NCBI RefSeq assembly: GCF_003574655.1
Contig: NZ_QNUM01000002.1
Span: 1-64,000, forward strand
Direction: 5' to 3'
DNA from: Cohaesibacter haloalkalitolerans
GTDB taxonomy: Bacteria > Pseudomonadota > Alphaproteobacteria > Rhizobiales > Cohaesibacteraceae
Length of the DNA stretch: 64,000 nt
Shown here: positions 16,317 to 24,953 of the stretch, piece by piece
Numbering within the stretch: position 1 is the first letter of the stretch
Layout: each line of letters starts with the position of its first letter
Made by a program: the position numbers and the translations under genes
Notes under the pieces: generated by a model
Seen by the model: the letters and a program-made list of their open reading frames with translations, nothing else
Told to the model about the DNA's origin: nothing
Database searches by the model: none

Positions 16317-16784
16317 CTAGACGGAAACACCGGTTGCGAAGCTGACGATCTGCCAGCTGCCATCGGGGACCTGACAGGCCTGGCCTTCGATATTCTCGAC
16401 ACCGGTCACCCGATGCATCGAGCTTTTGAAGGAACGGCATTCTTCGTTCATCATGTCAGGCAGCTTGCGCACCTGGGTGATGCGGCCTTTCGAGCCGGTT
16501 GCCGGATTGGCCCAGTCGGCATTGATGTCGCCACTCTGCATGGCGACCTTGTCGAAGGAGGAGATGCGGTCGAGAAGAACCTGCCAGTCGGAAGGATCTA
16601 TGCCAGCCAGCAGACTATTGGTAAGGCCCGTAGAGCCGGTCTTGATCTCATCGATCTTGGCACTGGAGCCTACAAAGCTGACAGAAGCACAGGCCCCGAG
16701 GGAACAACAGGTGGCCACCACGCACAGCTTTACGGCGCCGCGCGCGACGCTGTAAATAGATGCAGGGACTCTATGGCCAAACAT
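16317..16784 (-). CDS. Lipoprotein with 17-kDa surface-antigen-like C-terminal domain
   Basis: 155 residues. A signal with lipobox LGAC (cysteine at about 32) is preceded by a basic N-terminus. The C-terminal ~100 residues follow the pattern SGDINADWANPATGSKGRIT ... CRSFKSS ... GQACQVPDGSWQIVSF, as in rickettsial 17-kDa antigen/RT0821-type surface lipoproteins, where the two cysteines and DGSW are typical. An AAAGGA site supports the start. Probably anchored in the outer membrane; role unknown. Divergent from the PNPOx-family gene (pdxH). Confidence 0.75.
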   Translation of the reverse strand: MFGHRVPASIYSVARGAVKLCVVATCCSLGACASVSFVGSSAKIDEIKTGSTGLTNSLLAGIDPSDWQVLLDRISSFDKVAMQSGDINADWANPATGSKGRITQVRKLPDMMNEECRSFKSSMHRVTGVENIEGQACQVPDGSWQIVSFATGVSV

Positions 16785-16874
16785 GTCCGGTTCCTTTAAA
16801 CTCCCGGGCTGAGCCTGCTCATCAAGCAGGTCCCACCTTTGAATTGATAAAACTATTTTCAGCCAGGAAGGTTA

Positions 16875-17471
16875 ATGAGTGGTAACTTTACTGAGGTAAA
16901 TAAGCCTCTGGAGCTCTTTTCTCATTGGTTGGCGGAAGCCGAAGCCAGTGAAGTCAATGATCCCAATGCCATGGCTGTTGCCACGGTCGACGAAAGTGGT
17001 ATGCCGAATATCCGCATGGTGCTGTTGAAGGATTATTCTGAAAAGGGTTTTGTCTTCTACACCAACTTTGAAAGCGCGAAAGGCCGTGAGCTGCTTGCCA
17101 GCCACAAGACCGCTCTGCTCTTCCATTGGAAAAGCCTCAGACGTCAGGTGCGTATCCGGGGCAACGTAGAAGTTGTCAGCAAGGAAGAAGCTGATGCCTA
17201 TTTTGATTCCCGCGCCCGCGGCAGTCGGATCGGCGCATGGGCTTCCAAGCAATCCCGGCCGCTGGAAAGCCGCTTTGCCCTTGAGAAATCAGTTGCGGAA
17301 TATACCGCCAAGTTCAATATCGGCCGCATTCCTCGCCCGGACTACTGGTCCGGTTTCCGCGTGGTTCCCGAGGAGATCGAATTCTGGCATGACCGGCAGT
17401 TCCGCCTGCATGACCGCGTTGTCTTCAAGGCTGTCGAAGGTGGCTGGGAGAAGACCCGTCTCTATCCATAA
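16875..17471 (+). CDS. pdxH: Pyridoxamine 5'-phosphate oxidase
   Basis: 198 residues, a full-length PNPOx family member. The FMN-dependent enzyme oxidises pyridoxine or pyridoxamine phosphate to pyridoxal phosphate. FMN and substrate motifs: [23 protein letters not shown] (about 45-67), [17 protein letters not shown] (about 78-95), [14 protein letters not shown]-type (here [14 protein letters not shown]) and the C-terminal [21 protein letters not shown] ... RLHDR. AGGAAGG immediately precedes the ATG. Ends at a terminator at 17578. Confidence 0.95.
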   Translation: MSGNFTEVNKPLELFSHWLAEAEASEVNDPNAMAVATVDESGMPNIRMVLLKDYSEKGFVFYTNFESAKGRELLASHKTALLFHWKSLRRQVRIRGNVEVVSKEEADAYFDSRARGSRIGAWASKQSRPLESRFALEKSVAEYTAKFNIGRIPRPDYWSGFRVVPEEIEFWHDRQFRLHDRVVFKAVEGGWEKTRLYP

Positions 17472-17577
17472 GCTTGCTGGCGGGGAGCTTTTCAAAGTTC
17501 CCGAGCCTGAGCGAAGGCGCAGCCCGGCGAGCGACATTGTCAGAACCTTCTACGGCTAGGCAGATCACCATCAAACG

Positions 17578-17611
17578 ACCGGACATCAACCGACCAGATG
17601 CCCGGTTTTTT
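17578..17611 (+). terminator. Intrinsic terminator of pdxH
   Basis: ACCGGACATC (17578-17587) pairs with GATGCCCGGT (17597-17606), one mismatch, followed by a T-run, about 107 bp after the pdxH stop. Confidence 0.7.
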
Positions 17612-17648
17612 CCCTTCCGGCCCTAGTGGCCCTTTCCAAGTAACCACC

Positions 17649-18272
17649 ATGACCATTACAAGCATGACCGCTCCTCTGTTGCAGGGGTTTCTGCTGGGGG
17701 CTTCCCTTATCATCGCCATTGGGGCGCAGAATGCCTTTGTCCTGCGTCTCGGGCTCCAGCGACAGCATGTGCTACCCATCGTTCTGATCTGCGCCTTTTC
17801 CGACGCGCTGCTGATAACAGCAGGCGTTGCGGGCATGGGGACACTCGTCAAGCAATCGCACACCCTGCTGACCGTGATCACCTGGGGCGGGTTTGCCTTT
17901 CTGGCCATCTATGGGCTGCAGGCATTCATCCGGGCTTTCAAGAGCAATGGCATGCATGTAGGAAAAGCTGAGGCTGTCAGTCTCAGAAACGCAGTGATGA
18001 CCGTACTCGCCTTCACCTATCTCAATCCCCATGTCTATCTGGACACGGTAATGCTGGTGGGCAGTCTATCGGCCCGCTGGCCGGGCGTGCAGCAGTGGCT
18101 GTTCGGCATCGGGGCTATCAGCGCGTCCTTCGTCTGGTTCTTTGCCCTTGGTTACGGCGCGCGCATTCTCTCGCCACTGTTCGAGCGGGCCATTGCCTGG
18201 CGCATTCTCGATTTCATCATCGGCACAGTCATGTGGCTATTGGCCTGGTCTCTGATCCACAGCGCTTTCTGA
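17649..18272 (+). CDS. LysE/ArgO-family amino acid exporter
   Basis: 207 residues from the ATG at 17649; ATG 17664 is an alternative. The N-terminal FLLGASLIIAIGAQNAFVLR is the LysE/ArgO signature (the GAQN motif); six hydrophobic helices follow, with LNPHVYLDTVMLVGS in the middle (about 120-135), also typical of ArgO. The likely function is export of basic amino acids such as arginine or lysine across the inner membrane. No LysR-type regulator gene (argP/lysG) is adjacent, although that is the common arrangement. Confidence 0.9.
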   Translation: MTITSMTAPLLQGFLLGASLIIAIGAQNAFVLRLGLQRQHVLPIVLICAFSDALLITAGVAGMGTLVKQSHTLLTVITWGGFAFLAIYGLQAFIRAFKSNGMHVGKAEAVSLRNAVMTVLAFTYLNPHVYLDTVMLVGSLSARWPGVQQWLFGIGAISASFVWFFALGYGARILSPLFERAIAWRILDFIIGTVMWLLAWSLIHSAF

Positions 18273-18296
18273 GGCCGAACGTCTGCACCAGACGCA

Positions 18297-18323
18297 AAAA
18301 GCGCTTCACGATGTGAAGCGCTT
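18297..18323 (-). terminator. Intrinsic terminator, minus strand
   Basis: GCGCTTCAC (18301-18309) pairs with GTGAAGCGC (18313-18321) around a 3-nt loop. On the minus strand TTTTTG follows. It probably ends the transcript of the 50-aa peptide gene, leaving a ~220-nt 3' region, and lies 25 bp after the lysE stop. Confidence 0.65.
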
Positions 18324-18541
18324 CCACATTGTTGGCTTTCGCGCGAAATCCGCTGTCAACCGCACCAAGCTTGGATGCGCCAGCAAGCGAGCCATGCGGG
18401 TTGGAGACCGTTGAGGGGCTCCTAGGCTCAATCACGCGTCATCAGGGTCCTTGACAGAATTGCAGGCCCAAGACAGGAACCAAGGGCAGCAACACCACAG
18501 ATCCGGACAGGATCCGCCGGCGACAATTCTAACAAGAGATC

Positions 18542-18694
18542 CTATTTCTTGTCATGAACAGGATCGTAATCCTTGTGCTTGGCTTCGATGTGCTTCTTGA
18601 CGCAGCAAGCAGCAGCAACGGAAGGAATACCGATTTCGTGGTATTCTTTTTGCAGAAGATCAATCGAAGAAGATTTTTTTGCTTGTTCAGGCAT
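18542..18694 (-). CDS. Small protein, 50 aa, with a Cys-Cys pair
   Basis: The frame MPEQAKKSSSIDLLQKEYHE continues through IGIPSVAAACCVKK to a basic, histidine-rich tail (EAKHKDYDPVHDKK). An ATG two codons upstream (18700) gives 52 aa; the downstream ATG is better spaced from GACGAG. The protein is soluble and highly charged, with adjacent cysteines at about 30-31. The IGIPSVAAA core resembles short conserved proteins of Rhizobiales that I cannot name securely. Below the length cut of common gene finders. Downstream region ends at the terminator at 18297. Confidence 0.55.
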   Translation of the reverse strand: MPEQAKKSSSIDLLQKEYHEIGIPSVAAACCVKKHIEAKHKDYDPVHDKK

Positions 18695-18700
18695 GGTCAT

Positions 18701-19176
18701 GTCTCGTCAAATTTGCCAGTTCACTCCGGTAAACAGACCTTAGCCCAAAGTATCTTCCAGATGTTTGACTCAGTCCAAACCTGACTATCTTTCCCCGATT
18801 TTTTGGATATTCCCCTACAAAGCCATTCGATTTATGCGCGGGAGATGTGCAGAAATCACATTTCCTTTTTGAGGAAAACGACAAAGAACATAATTTTTCA
18901 AAACTTAAATATTCAGCACATAATTTCTTAAAAGAAGCGATACTCAATATATATATTGGAAGTCTTCGTCAAATCTGCACAACTTTGAGGCAAAACTCGC
19001 CATTTCGAGCCGCAAATCTTGTACCCAAGCTTTTCTCATGCAAATTTGCATATTCGGTATGTAACAATCGGATGACTTGTATTGCGCGCCAGCAGCAACA
19101 CGTTGCACTTCTCAAAGCGGCAAGCCCTGTTCCAACAGCTCGTTCCGATCAACGATCAGGGCATTGCCGGCCCGAT
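18701..19176. other. AT-rich intergenic stretch, no gene seen
   Basis: GC content drops clearly, especially at 18840-18970. A 122-codon plus-strand frame starting at GTG 18847 runs into the tetR gene on the other strand, has no ribosome site, and is not supported. The patch may hold promoters or a degraded insert. Confidence 0.35.
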
Positions 19177-19797
19177 TCAGCGGACCGCGATAAAGTGGGC
19201 CAGAAGATAGTTTGACTCGCGCTTGATCGAATTGATGATCTCCCGATCCGTGACCATGTCCCCTCCATTCCTGTCCAGACGCATGAACAAGGGAAACAAC
19301 GTCAGACCAAGCCGGAAGGAGAGGAATAGCTCTGCTGAAATGTTGCGAACCGTATTCTGGGCAACACCTCTCTTGATGGTTGCTTCGATCAGATTGAGAA
19401 TTTCATTGATCTTGTCTTCACTGCTGGCAAGAATCGAATTCTTGTTGGGAGCAGGAAAATCATAGAGCAGCAGGCGGGCATAGCCCCGTTTAGCAAGATA
19501 GAGATCGATCGTACGGTCCGCACTGGCAAGCAGTGCCTCGCGAGGCGGCAGGGCTGATAGCTCCTTGTAGATATCCAGCAATTTGCCCAGAAACTCATCG
19601 GTCAGAGCTTCAAGCAACACCTTGCGACTGTCAAAATGCGCATAGAGAGACGGTAGCTGGACACCGACCTTCTCGGCGACATCCTTGAGCCGAAAACCCT
19701 CGACGCCATTGCGGGCGATCTCCTGCTCAGCCACTTCGAGAATGATTTCCCGTGTGCTGCGCTTTCCTTCAGTCTGCCTTTTGCTTTTTGTGGTCAT
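19177..19797 (-). CDS. TetR/AcrR-family transcriptional regulator
   Basis: 206 residues. HTH at about residues 15-62: TREIILEVAEQEIARNGVEGFRLKDVAEKVGVQLPSLYAHFDSRK. The remaining ~140 residues are the helical effector domain, unrelated in detail to the TetR at 5630. Upstream there are no obvious paired operator sites matching another gene. The neighbouring orphan gene at 20327 and the lysE gene are candidate targets only by position. Confidence 0.9.
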   Translation of the reverse strand: MTTKSKRQTEGKRSTREIILEVAEQEIARNGVEGFRLKDVAEKVGVQLPSLYAHFDSRKVLLEALTDEFLGKLLDIYKELSALPPREALLASADRTIDLYLAKRGYARLLLYDFPAPNKNSILASSEDKINEILNLIEATIKRGVAQNTVRNISAELFLSFRLGLTLFPLFMRLDRNGGDMVTDREIINSIKRESNYLLAHFIAVR

Positions 19798-20326
19798 CGT
19801 ATTTCAACCAGGTCTTGCCTTGCTGTCACAAGGTACTCATCTCACATGGCCGCATCAGGGCGTCGTCACCCGGGTGTATGGCGTGTTGCCTTGGTCCAGT
19901 GGTGGGCGTCGGTGCCTTGTTGGTTATATTCACAATCGATGATTGAAAAATGCTTGTCAACGCTTGATAGCAACCTTGTTACTAAAGACATTTTTCATTC
20001 ACCGCTACGATGTACCAACCAAAAGATCGATTTTCCAAGGCTTCGTCCGGTCCGCTTGGAGACACATCCATGACCGGTTTTGCGCCGCCCTAGTTTGTTG
20101 GTGCCAACCACTCTTATACTTCTCTATGCGGGCACTGGATCAGTGTCGTCATAAATATACAAAATTGACGCAAGCTGATGTCGGCCCTCGAAGCACCGCA
20201 GGTGCTGTCGCATTCGTTTGACCAATACTGAAGTAGTTTTAAGTATTTCCAAATTTGGCAACACGCATCCCGCACGGATTCGGTGTAAGTGAGTTGATTT
20301 TTCGTCCGTAGTTCGGCTGAATAGTT
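19798..20326. other. 529-bp divergent intergenic stretch, no gene seen
   Basis: Lies between the tetR start and the orphan gene. Open frames here are short, overlapping and without ribosome sites. A CTTGTCAACGCTTGATAG-like segment near 19970 might be a promoter or operator, but nothing elsewhere in the window repeats it. Confidence 0.3.
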
Positions 20327-21097
20327 ATGGAAATGGATAAGATCAAACGATTCTTGGAAGCAAGTCGCATGATTTATGAAAGTCCATCAGACCCAGCCCT
20401 GACCGATTGGCTCAATATTTGTGAGTTTGAAGCGCTATTCTGGGAAGAAAGCCTCAGAATACAGACCTTCGATCGCGCACTGGCCAACGAACGCCCCTAT
20501 TTCGTCCAGCAGCATCCATCATCATCCCATAGCGGACCGGGAGCCAAGCATGTCGATGAGTGGCTCCCGTTGTTGCTTTTTGGCAAACACATCAGCGGCG
20601 ACATGCGGCATTGGGACTCAACCCTTGAGGTCTGCGCCACGCGAACCGGCAGTGGCGACCCGAAGACGGCCAACGGCTGCAGTTTCGACGCCATGTACCG
20701 GATGTTTTCCAACCAGCCCCATATTTCGCCCGACCGGGAGGGCTATCTGGAAATCACGCGAGCAATGAACCCGCGGCAGGGTGCCGACCTTGTTCGGCAT
20801 GACCGGGAATTGTCGCGCGTGGGTGTGGTCATCGAGAGCTACCGCCCCTTCAGCATCAGCCTGCAGGAGGTGGAACGGGAAGTGAAGCGCGCCGTTCTAC
20901 GCAAGGCAGCAAAAAACTATGAACCCGACACCACCCTGATCATCTGGCTCAGAGACGAGCCCCCTGCCCTTGGCAAACGCCTGCAGGACAAGGACCTGCA
21001 CAGGGATATCCAACGGCTCTCGGACGGTGTCTTTGCCAATGTCTGCTGTGTCGGTCTGAAAACAGGCATATCGTGGCTGCTCGGCTCCGGCCTCTGA
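20327..21097 (+). CDS. Hypothetical protein, 256 aa
   Basis: No family recognised. The protein is soluble and of mixed alpha/beta character: an N-terminal helical part (1-75), a middle with polar loops (SSSHSGPGAKHVDEW, ATRTGSGDPKTANGCS), and a C-terminal part where a helical segment (VEREVKRAVLRKAAKNY) is followed by two hydrophobic strands, TTLIIWLRDEPP and VFANVCCVGLKTG. No signal peptide or membrane helix. GC and codon use are like the core genome although the upstream region is AT-rich. No strong ribosome site precedes ATG 20327; the nearby second ATG (codon 3) is equally possible. Isolated from its neighbours. Confidence 0.65.
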   Translation: MEMDKIKRFLEASRMIYESPSDPALTDWLNICEFEALFWEESLRIQTFDRALANERPYFVQQHPSSSHSGPGAKHVDEWLPLLLFGKHISGDMRHWDSTLEVCATRTGSGDPKTANGCSFDAMYRMFSNQPHISPDREGYLEITRAMNPRQGADLVRHDRELSRVGVVIESYRPFSISLQEVEREVKRAVLRKAAKNYEPDTTLIIWLRDEPPALGKRLQDKDLHRDIQRLSDGVFANVCCVGLKTGISWLLGSGL

Positions 21098-21155
21098 GGC
21101 CGGAAAAGATCTCTTGGGCTCAACGGATTGTCGCCTGATGACGCTCCTCCGCCCA

Positions 21156-21190
21156 ACAAAAAAGCCGCGGCATTCAGCGCCACGGCTTCA
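21156..21190 (-). terminator. Terminator of the F0 ATP synthase operon
   Basis: AAGCCGCGGC and GCGCCACGGCTT pair around a short loop, with one mismatch; on the minus strand TTTTTT follows. About 31 bp after the atpF stop. Confidence 0.8.
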
Positions 21191-21220
21191 GAATTCTTCT
21201 GTCCTGTCCGACGGACCAGA

Positions 21221-21703
21221 CTAGTGCAACTTGGTGCCGACTTCGGCGATGGATGCTTTCAGCAGATCCTTGCCTGCCTTGCCTTCCATCTTCTTAGTGA
21301 GGATCTTCTCGGCAGCCTTGACGGCCAGATCAGTGGCGGCACCCTTGACTTCACTGAGGGCACTGGCTTCGGCCTGGGCGATCTTGTCTTCGGCGAGCTT
21401 GGTGCGGCGTGCCACAAAGTCGGCGATCTTGACCTGAGCCTCTTTCTCCATCGCTTCTGCTTCGCGCTTGGCAAGCATCACGATTTCTTCCGCTTCACTC
21501 TCGGCTTCGCGTGCCTTGCGCTGATATTCAGCCAGAAGGGCCTGAGCCTCTTCACGCAGGCGGCGAGCCTGATCCAGTTCGTCTTCAATTGCCTTGGCGC
21601 GTTTGTCCAGAGCTGCAGCAATCGTGCCGGGAACACCCATTTTCAGGATGATGCCGACAAAGATGAGGAGACCGATAAAGGCCCATAGCGTATTCGTACC
21701 CAT
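21221..21703 (-). CDS. atpF: F0F1 ATP synthase subunit b
   Basis: 160 residues. One N-terminal membrane helix (FIGLLIFVGIILKMGVP, about 9-25), then a continuous charged helix (about 30-150), the peripheral stalk that links the membrane a subunit to delta and alpha of F1. AALDKRAKAIEDELDQARRLREEAQALL is the b-type dimerisation region. Last gene of the F0 operon, 12 bp after the b' gene. F1 genes are not in this window, as expected in alphaproteobacteria, where they form a separate operon. Confidence 0.95.
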   Translation of the reverse strand: MGTNTLWAFIGLLIFVGIILKMGVPGTIAAALDKRAKAIEDELDQARRLREEAQALLAEYQRKAREAESEAEEIVMLAKREAEAMEKEAQVKIADFVARRTKLAEDKIAQAEASALSEVKGAATDLAVKAAEKILTKKMEGKAGKDLLKASIAEVGTKLH

Positions 21704-21715
21704 CAGGCTCTCCCT

Positions 21716-22273
21716 CTAGTTTGCCTTGACCGTGGACACAGCGGCGGCAACTTCCTTCTCAGTGACGTTGGAGCCGAGAATGTGCTCCAGAATGGCTGAG
21801 GTGGTGCTCGTTGCAATTGCGTCGACTTCGCCCATGGCTGCGTTCTTGACGGCTGCGATCTTCTTGTCCGCAGCAGCAATCTGGCTAGCCACATCCGCCT
21901 CAACCTTGGCCAGTTCGGCTTCGATATGAGACTTTGCTTCTTCACGGGCGTTGTGTGCAATGCCGTGGGCTTTCTGGCGCGCTGAAGCCAGAGACTCTTC
22001 GTAGGAAGCAATCGCTTCGTCCGTGTCCCGCTTCAGGCGTTCCGCCTCGCCAAGGTCGCTGGCGATGCGATCACGGCGCACCTCCAGAATGTTGGCAATC
22101 TGAGGCAAAGCCACCTTGGACATAATGTAATAAAGCAGCCCGAAGGTGATGGCCAACCACAGAAGCTGAGATCCAAAAGTCGATGGATCAAAAGGAGGGA
22201 ATGATGAATGCCCGCCTTCTCCTCCGCCGTGACCGGCCACTTCCGTATGCGCATCGATCTGCTGTTGCGCCAT
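21716..22273 (-). CDS. atpF2: F0F1 ATP synthase subunit b'
   Basis: 186 residues. Start at ATG 22273 because GGAG is spaced 8 nt from it; ATG 22279 is directly on the GGAG. A histidine/glycine-rich cytoplasmic N-terminus (to about 22) precedes FPPFDPSTFGSQLLWLAITFGLLYYIMSKV, the membrane helix of b'-type subunits, then the long stalk helix with PQIANILEVRRDRIASDL. Pairs with subunit b to form a heterodimeric stalk, as in photosynthetic and other alphaproteobacteria. Confidence 0.94.
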   Translation of the reverse strand: MAQQQIDAHTEVAGHGGGEGGHSSFPPFDPSTFGSQLLWLAITFGLLYYIMSKVALPQIANILEVRRDRIASDLGEAERLKRDTDEAIASYEESLASARQKAHGIAHNAREEAKSHIEAELAKVEADVASQIAAADKKIAAVKNAAMGEVDAIATSTTSAILEHILGSNVTEKEVAAAVSTVKAN

Positions 22274-22651
22274 CGTCATCTCCAAATCATAAAGTCAGAC
22301 CCGCTAAACGAACCTGCTTTCGTTCCGGCTTTCAACGAGCCAGCCAGAAGCCGACATCGCAGGCCATTCCCGTTAGCCCCAAGGACATCAGCAAGGGCGT
22401 GTTCGATGACGCGCCCTGCCCAAAAATCCGACTGCTCCCTCTTCCGTCCACGAGACGCCTCCTTACACAAAGGAAGGCTCGTTCCGTCTTGAGACAAGCA
22501 TGGGTGATCGTTGTTGCTCTTCAAAGGCAGAAGGGGCAGACCGTCAGTCGGCCCGCTTCAAATTCCAATGCACTGAAGAGTTCAAGGCTGTAACTGAGAC
22601 CTTGAAACTATCCGTTGCCTGATCCTGCCCCCTAAGGACAGTCAATCAGTA
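22274..22651. other. 378-bp gap inside the F0 operon
   Basis: No supported gene. It interrupts an otherwise tight operon between atpE and the b' gene. A weak stem (CTGTCC/GGGCAG) lies about 10 bp after the atpE stop on the minus strand, and a GCCTCCTT/AAGGAAGGC inverted repeat lies near 22452-22474. The 82-codon minus frame here has no family resemblance or ribosome site. Confidence 0.4.
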
Positions 22652-22879
22652 TTAGACAACGAACATCAGCAGGAAGGCAACAACGAGAGAGAAGATGCCA
22701 AGACCTTCTGCAAGTGCTGCGCCAACCAGAGCGTTGGTGAACTGAGAGGCTGCTGCAGACGGGTTGCGAAGAGCACCGGTCAGATAGTTGCCGAAGATGG
22801 TACCAACACCGATACCGGCGCCAGCCATACCAATACAAGCGATACCAGCACCAATCAGCTTTGCTGCTTCTGCATCCAT
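22652..22879 (-). CDS. atpE: F0F1 ATP synthase subunit c
   Basis: 75 residues from the ATG at 22879, with AGGAGA 8 nt upstream; the longer frame from 22903 adds non-family residues. Two membrane helices: [18 protein letters not shown] with the glycine motif (about 9-26), and the second with the proton-carrying glutamate in ALAEGLGIF (about 58). The polar loop RNPSAA joins them. Forms the rotor ring. Its long 3' gap may permit separate mRNA processing so that c is made in excess. Confidence 0.96.
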   Translation of the reverse strand: MDAEAAKLIGAGIACIGMAGAGIGVGTIFGNYLTGALRNPSAAASQFTNALVGAALAEGLGIFSLVVAFLLMFVV

Positions 22880-22962
22880 TGTAAATTCTCCTGTTTCATT
22901 CAATCAGAATTTGAGTTGGGTTAATGTTGGTTTGAACTCATTCAGACGAGCCCGAAGCCTTA

Positions 22963-23724
22963 TCAGTGTGACGGGTGAATTGCGTCGTTCAGATAAACAC
23001 AGGTCAGGATCGTGAATACATAGGCCTGCAAGACTGCGACCAGAGTTTCCAGTGCCGTCAGGGCAACGGTCATGCCGAGCGGAAGAACGCCAGCAAACCA
23101 CCCCCCGACACCTGCCGCCGTCAAGGTGACGATAAAGCCGGCAAACACTTTCAGCACGATATGACCGGCAAGCATGTTACCGAACAGACGCAAAGAGAGA
23201 GAAACCGGACGAGACAGGAAGGATAGCACTTCGATAATGGCGATAAACGGCGCGATTGCCACAGGCAATCCGGATGGCAGGAAGAGCTTGAAAAAGCCAA
23301 GTCCGTTGCGCATTAGGCCATAGACGATCACAGTGAAGATGACGAGCAACGCCAGCGCCGCAGTGATCACCAGATGACTGGTAACAGTCATAAAGTAGGG
23401 CACCAGCCCGAGAACGTTCGCTGTCAGCACGAAAGCGAAAATCGAGAAGACGAACGGAAAGAAACGCATACCCTCCGTTCCGGCAGAATTGCGCAATGTG
23501 CTGGCAACCAGCTCATACATCAATTCGGCAGCAGACTGCCAGCGGGTCGGCACCAGGCCGCGGCCGGAAGTCGAAAGAATCAGGAACGCGGAAATCAGAA
23601 CGACAATTGCGATCATGAACATTGCGGAGTTCGTCATAGCGAACTTCACACCACCGACTTCGCCCAGAGTGAAAATATCATAGATCTGGAACTGATGAAT
23701 CGGATCAACGGCAGGATCTGTCAC
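22963..23724 (-). CDS. atpB: F0F1 ATP synthase subunit a
   Basis: 253 residues. GTG start with GAGGG 7 nt upstream. Five to six membrane helices; the essential stator arginine lies in [13 protein letters not shown] (about 170-182), and the second half ends with [22 protein letters not shown], both strictly conserved. [23 protein letters not shown] marks the middle. Provides the proton half-channels next to the c ring. Order atpI-atpB-atpE is canonical. Confidence 0.96.
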   Translation of the reverse strand: MTDPAVDPIHQFQIYDIFTLGEVGGVKFAMTNSAMFMIAIVVLISAFLILSTSGRGLVPTRWQSAAELMYELVASTLRNSAGTEGMRFFPFVFSIFAFVLTANVLGLVPYFMTVTSHLVITAALALLVIFTVIVYGLMRNGLGFFKLFLPSGLPVAIAPFIAIIEVLSFLSRPVSLSLRLFGNMLAGHIVLKVFAGFIVTLTAAGVGGWFAGVLPLGMTVALTALETLVAVLQAYVFTILTCVYLNDAIHPSH

Positions 23725-23868
23725 TCGTTTGCCCTCTCAATCAACCTGGTCATCCAGCCTGCCCCGGGGCGCCTTTGGCGCAGAACCGTATTCGACAGAC
23801 TGGTGTTAAATTCTCAAATGCGTCCTTACCCGCGATTATCGCCCATGGCAAGTCACAGTTCGTTTAAA

Positions 23869-24225
23869 TCAAGCCCCCGGAGGCGGCAACTTGCCCGCCG
23901 AGCGCAGCAAATTCAGCATTCCGGCCATGAACCCGAGCAACAGGAAGATGATCATCCCCCACGGTCTCACGCCCAGCCATTCATCAATCAGCCAGCCGAT
24001 GGCTGTTCCAACAAGAACCCCTGCGACAAATTCGGACCCAAGCCGCCATGCCATTGCAAGACCGTTGTTGCTGGCGCTGGACTGGTTCTTCCGCTCCCTT
24101 GTCGCCTGATCCTGCCGAATACGCGCAAGCTCAGCGTCCAAGGTTTCCCGGCGCGTGTCCAGCTCCGGCTCTTCGTCTCGTTGCGTGGTCGCCGCCGGAG
24201 TTTCCGCTTTCTTTTCACCGGTCAT
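23869..24225 (-). CDS. atpI: ATP synthase protein I (AtpI-like)
   Basis: 118 residues from ATG 24225; a TTG six codons upstream (24243) is possible. A charged N-terminal helix (LDAELARIRQDQATRERK, about 25-45) precedes two membrane helices, VAGVLVGTAIGWLIDEWLG and GMIIFLLLGFMAGMLNLLR, the AtpI/Atp-associated Gca1 pattern with the characteristic G-W-ID. AtpI assists assembly of the c ring and is usually the first gene of the F0 operon, as here. Confidence 0.92.
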   Translation of the reverse strand: MTGEKKAETPAATTQRDEEPELDTRRETLDAELARIRQDQATRERKNQSSASNNGLAMAWRLGSEFVAGVLVGTAIGWLIDEWLGVRPWGMIIFLLLGFMAGMLNLLRSAGKLPPPGA

Positions 24226-24953
24226 CCCTTTGAGCCCCTGCAACTGTCGAAGACGGGCGCACCTTAATCGGGGCCAGTTGGGGTGTCAAGCCAGCATATC
24301 CCTAAGTCATATCCCTGTAATCCTTAGAGAAATTGCAAATGAGGGCAAAATATCCTCCATTCGTTCGTCCAATGGGGGACGGCAAATGCTCTTCGCGGGT
24401 GCAAAACGACGTGGAAATCTTGGCTATTTCACCCCCTCACGCATTTTTGAGCGGGATTTTTCCCATTCGTATCAATACGAAAGTCGCAAAAACCTGTGTG
24501 TTTCTCCCTGTTTTGGAGGCTAATAGACAGGCTCAACGGACGGGATAGATTCTCTCTATGCGGAGAATCCGTTAAGCGCCCCGTCCCCTCTCCTTCGCAG
24601 AGGCATCAAAAAGACTTACGACTTTTTGTAACGCAGCATAAGCTGATTTGATCGCAACTTCCGCGCCTTACCAACTTTTCATTTGGGACGGCCATATTTC
24701 CCTCCTAGTTTATAAAGTATCCAACCTGACAGCGACTTGGCCGTCGGCCAGCGCTTGATCGCAGCAGCATGGTGCTGGCACCGGCCAGATCAGGCCAGAT
24801 CAGGCCAGATCAGGGAAACCGGCCAATCTCTGCCACAGCTTTGCCGCAACTGTGATTTAGCAGTTGGCAAGAGTTTCGTGGCAAGAGTGGACATTCTGGC
24901 AAACGCCCTGCGGACCAACCGCTTGCAGACCAATAGAAAGACTGGAGATTTGA
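24226..24953. other. 728-bp divergent intergenic stretch
   Basis: Promoter region between the F0 operon and the M16 peptidase genes. No coding frame is supported. It contains a small stem GATTCTC/GAGAATC (24548-24569), the inverted repeat CAAAAAG/CTTTTTG near 24607-24628, and the tandem repeat at 24785. Confidence 0.35.
24785..24814. repeat. Three tandem 10-bp repeats (CCAGATCAGG)
   Basis: Three exact consecutive copies, about 140 bp upstream of the first M16 gene. The unit is one helical turn long, so copies would face the same side of the DNA if bound by protein; slipped-strand origin is equally possible. Confidence 0.7.

Noticed and set aside
18847-19215. 122-codon plus-strand frame in the AT-rich stretch
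   Set aside because: GTG start without a ribosome site; its 3' part is antisense to the TetR gene and the translation is not protein-like.
22276-22524. 82-codon minus-strand frame in the atpE to b' gap
   Set aside because: No ribosome site or family resemblance; it overlaps the start of the b' gene.
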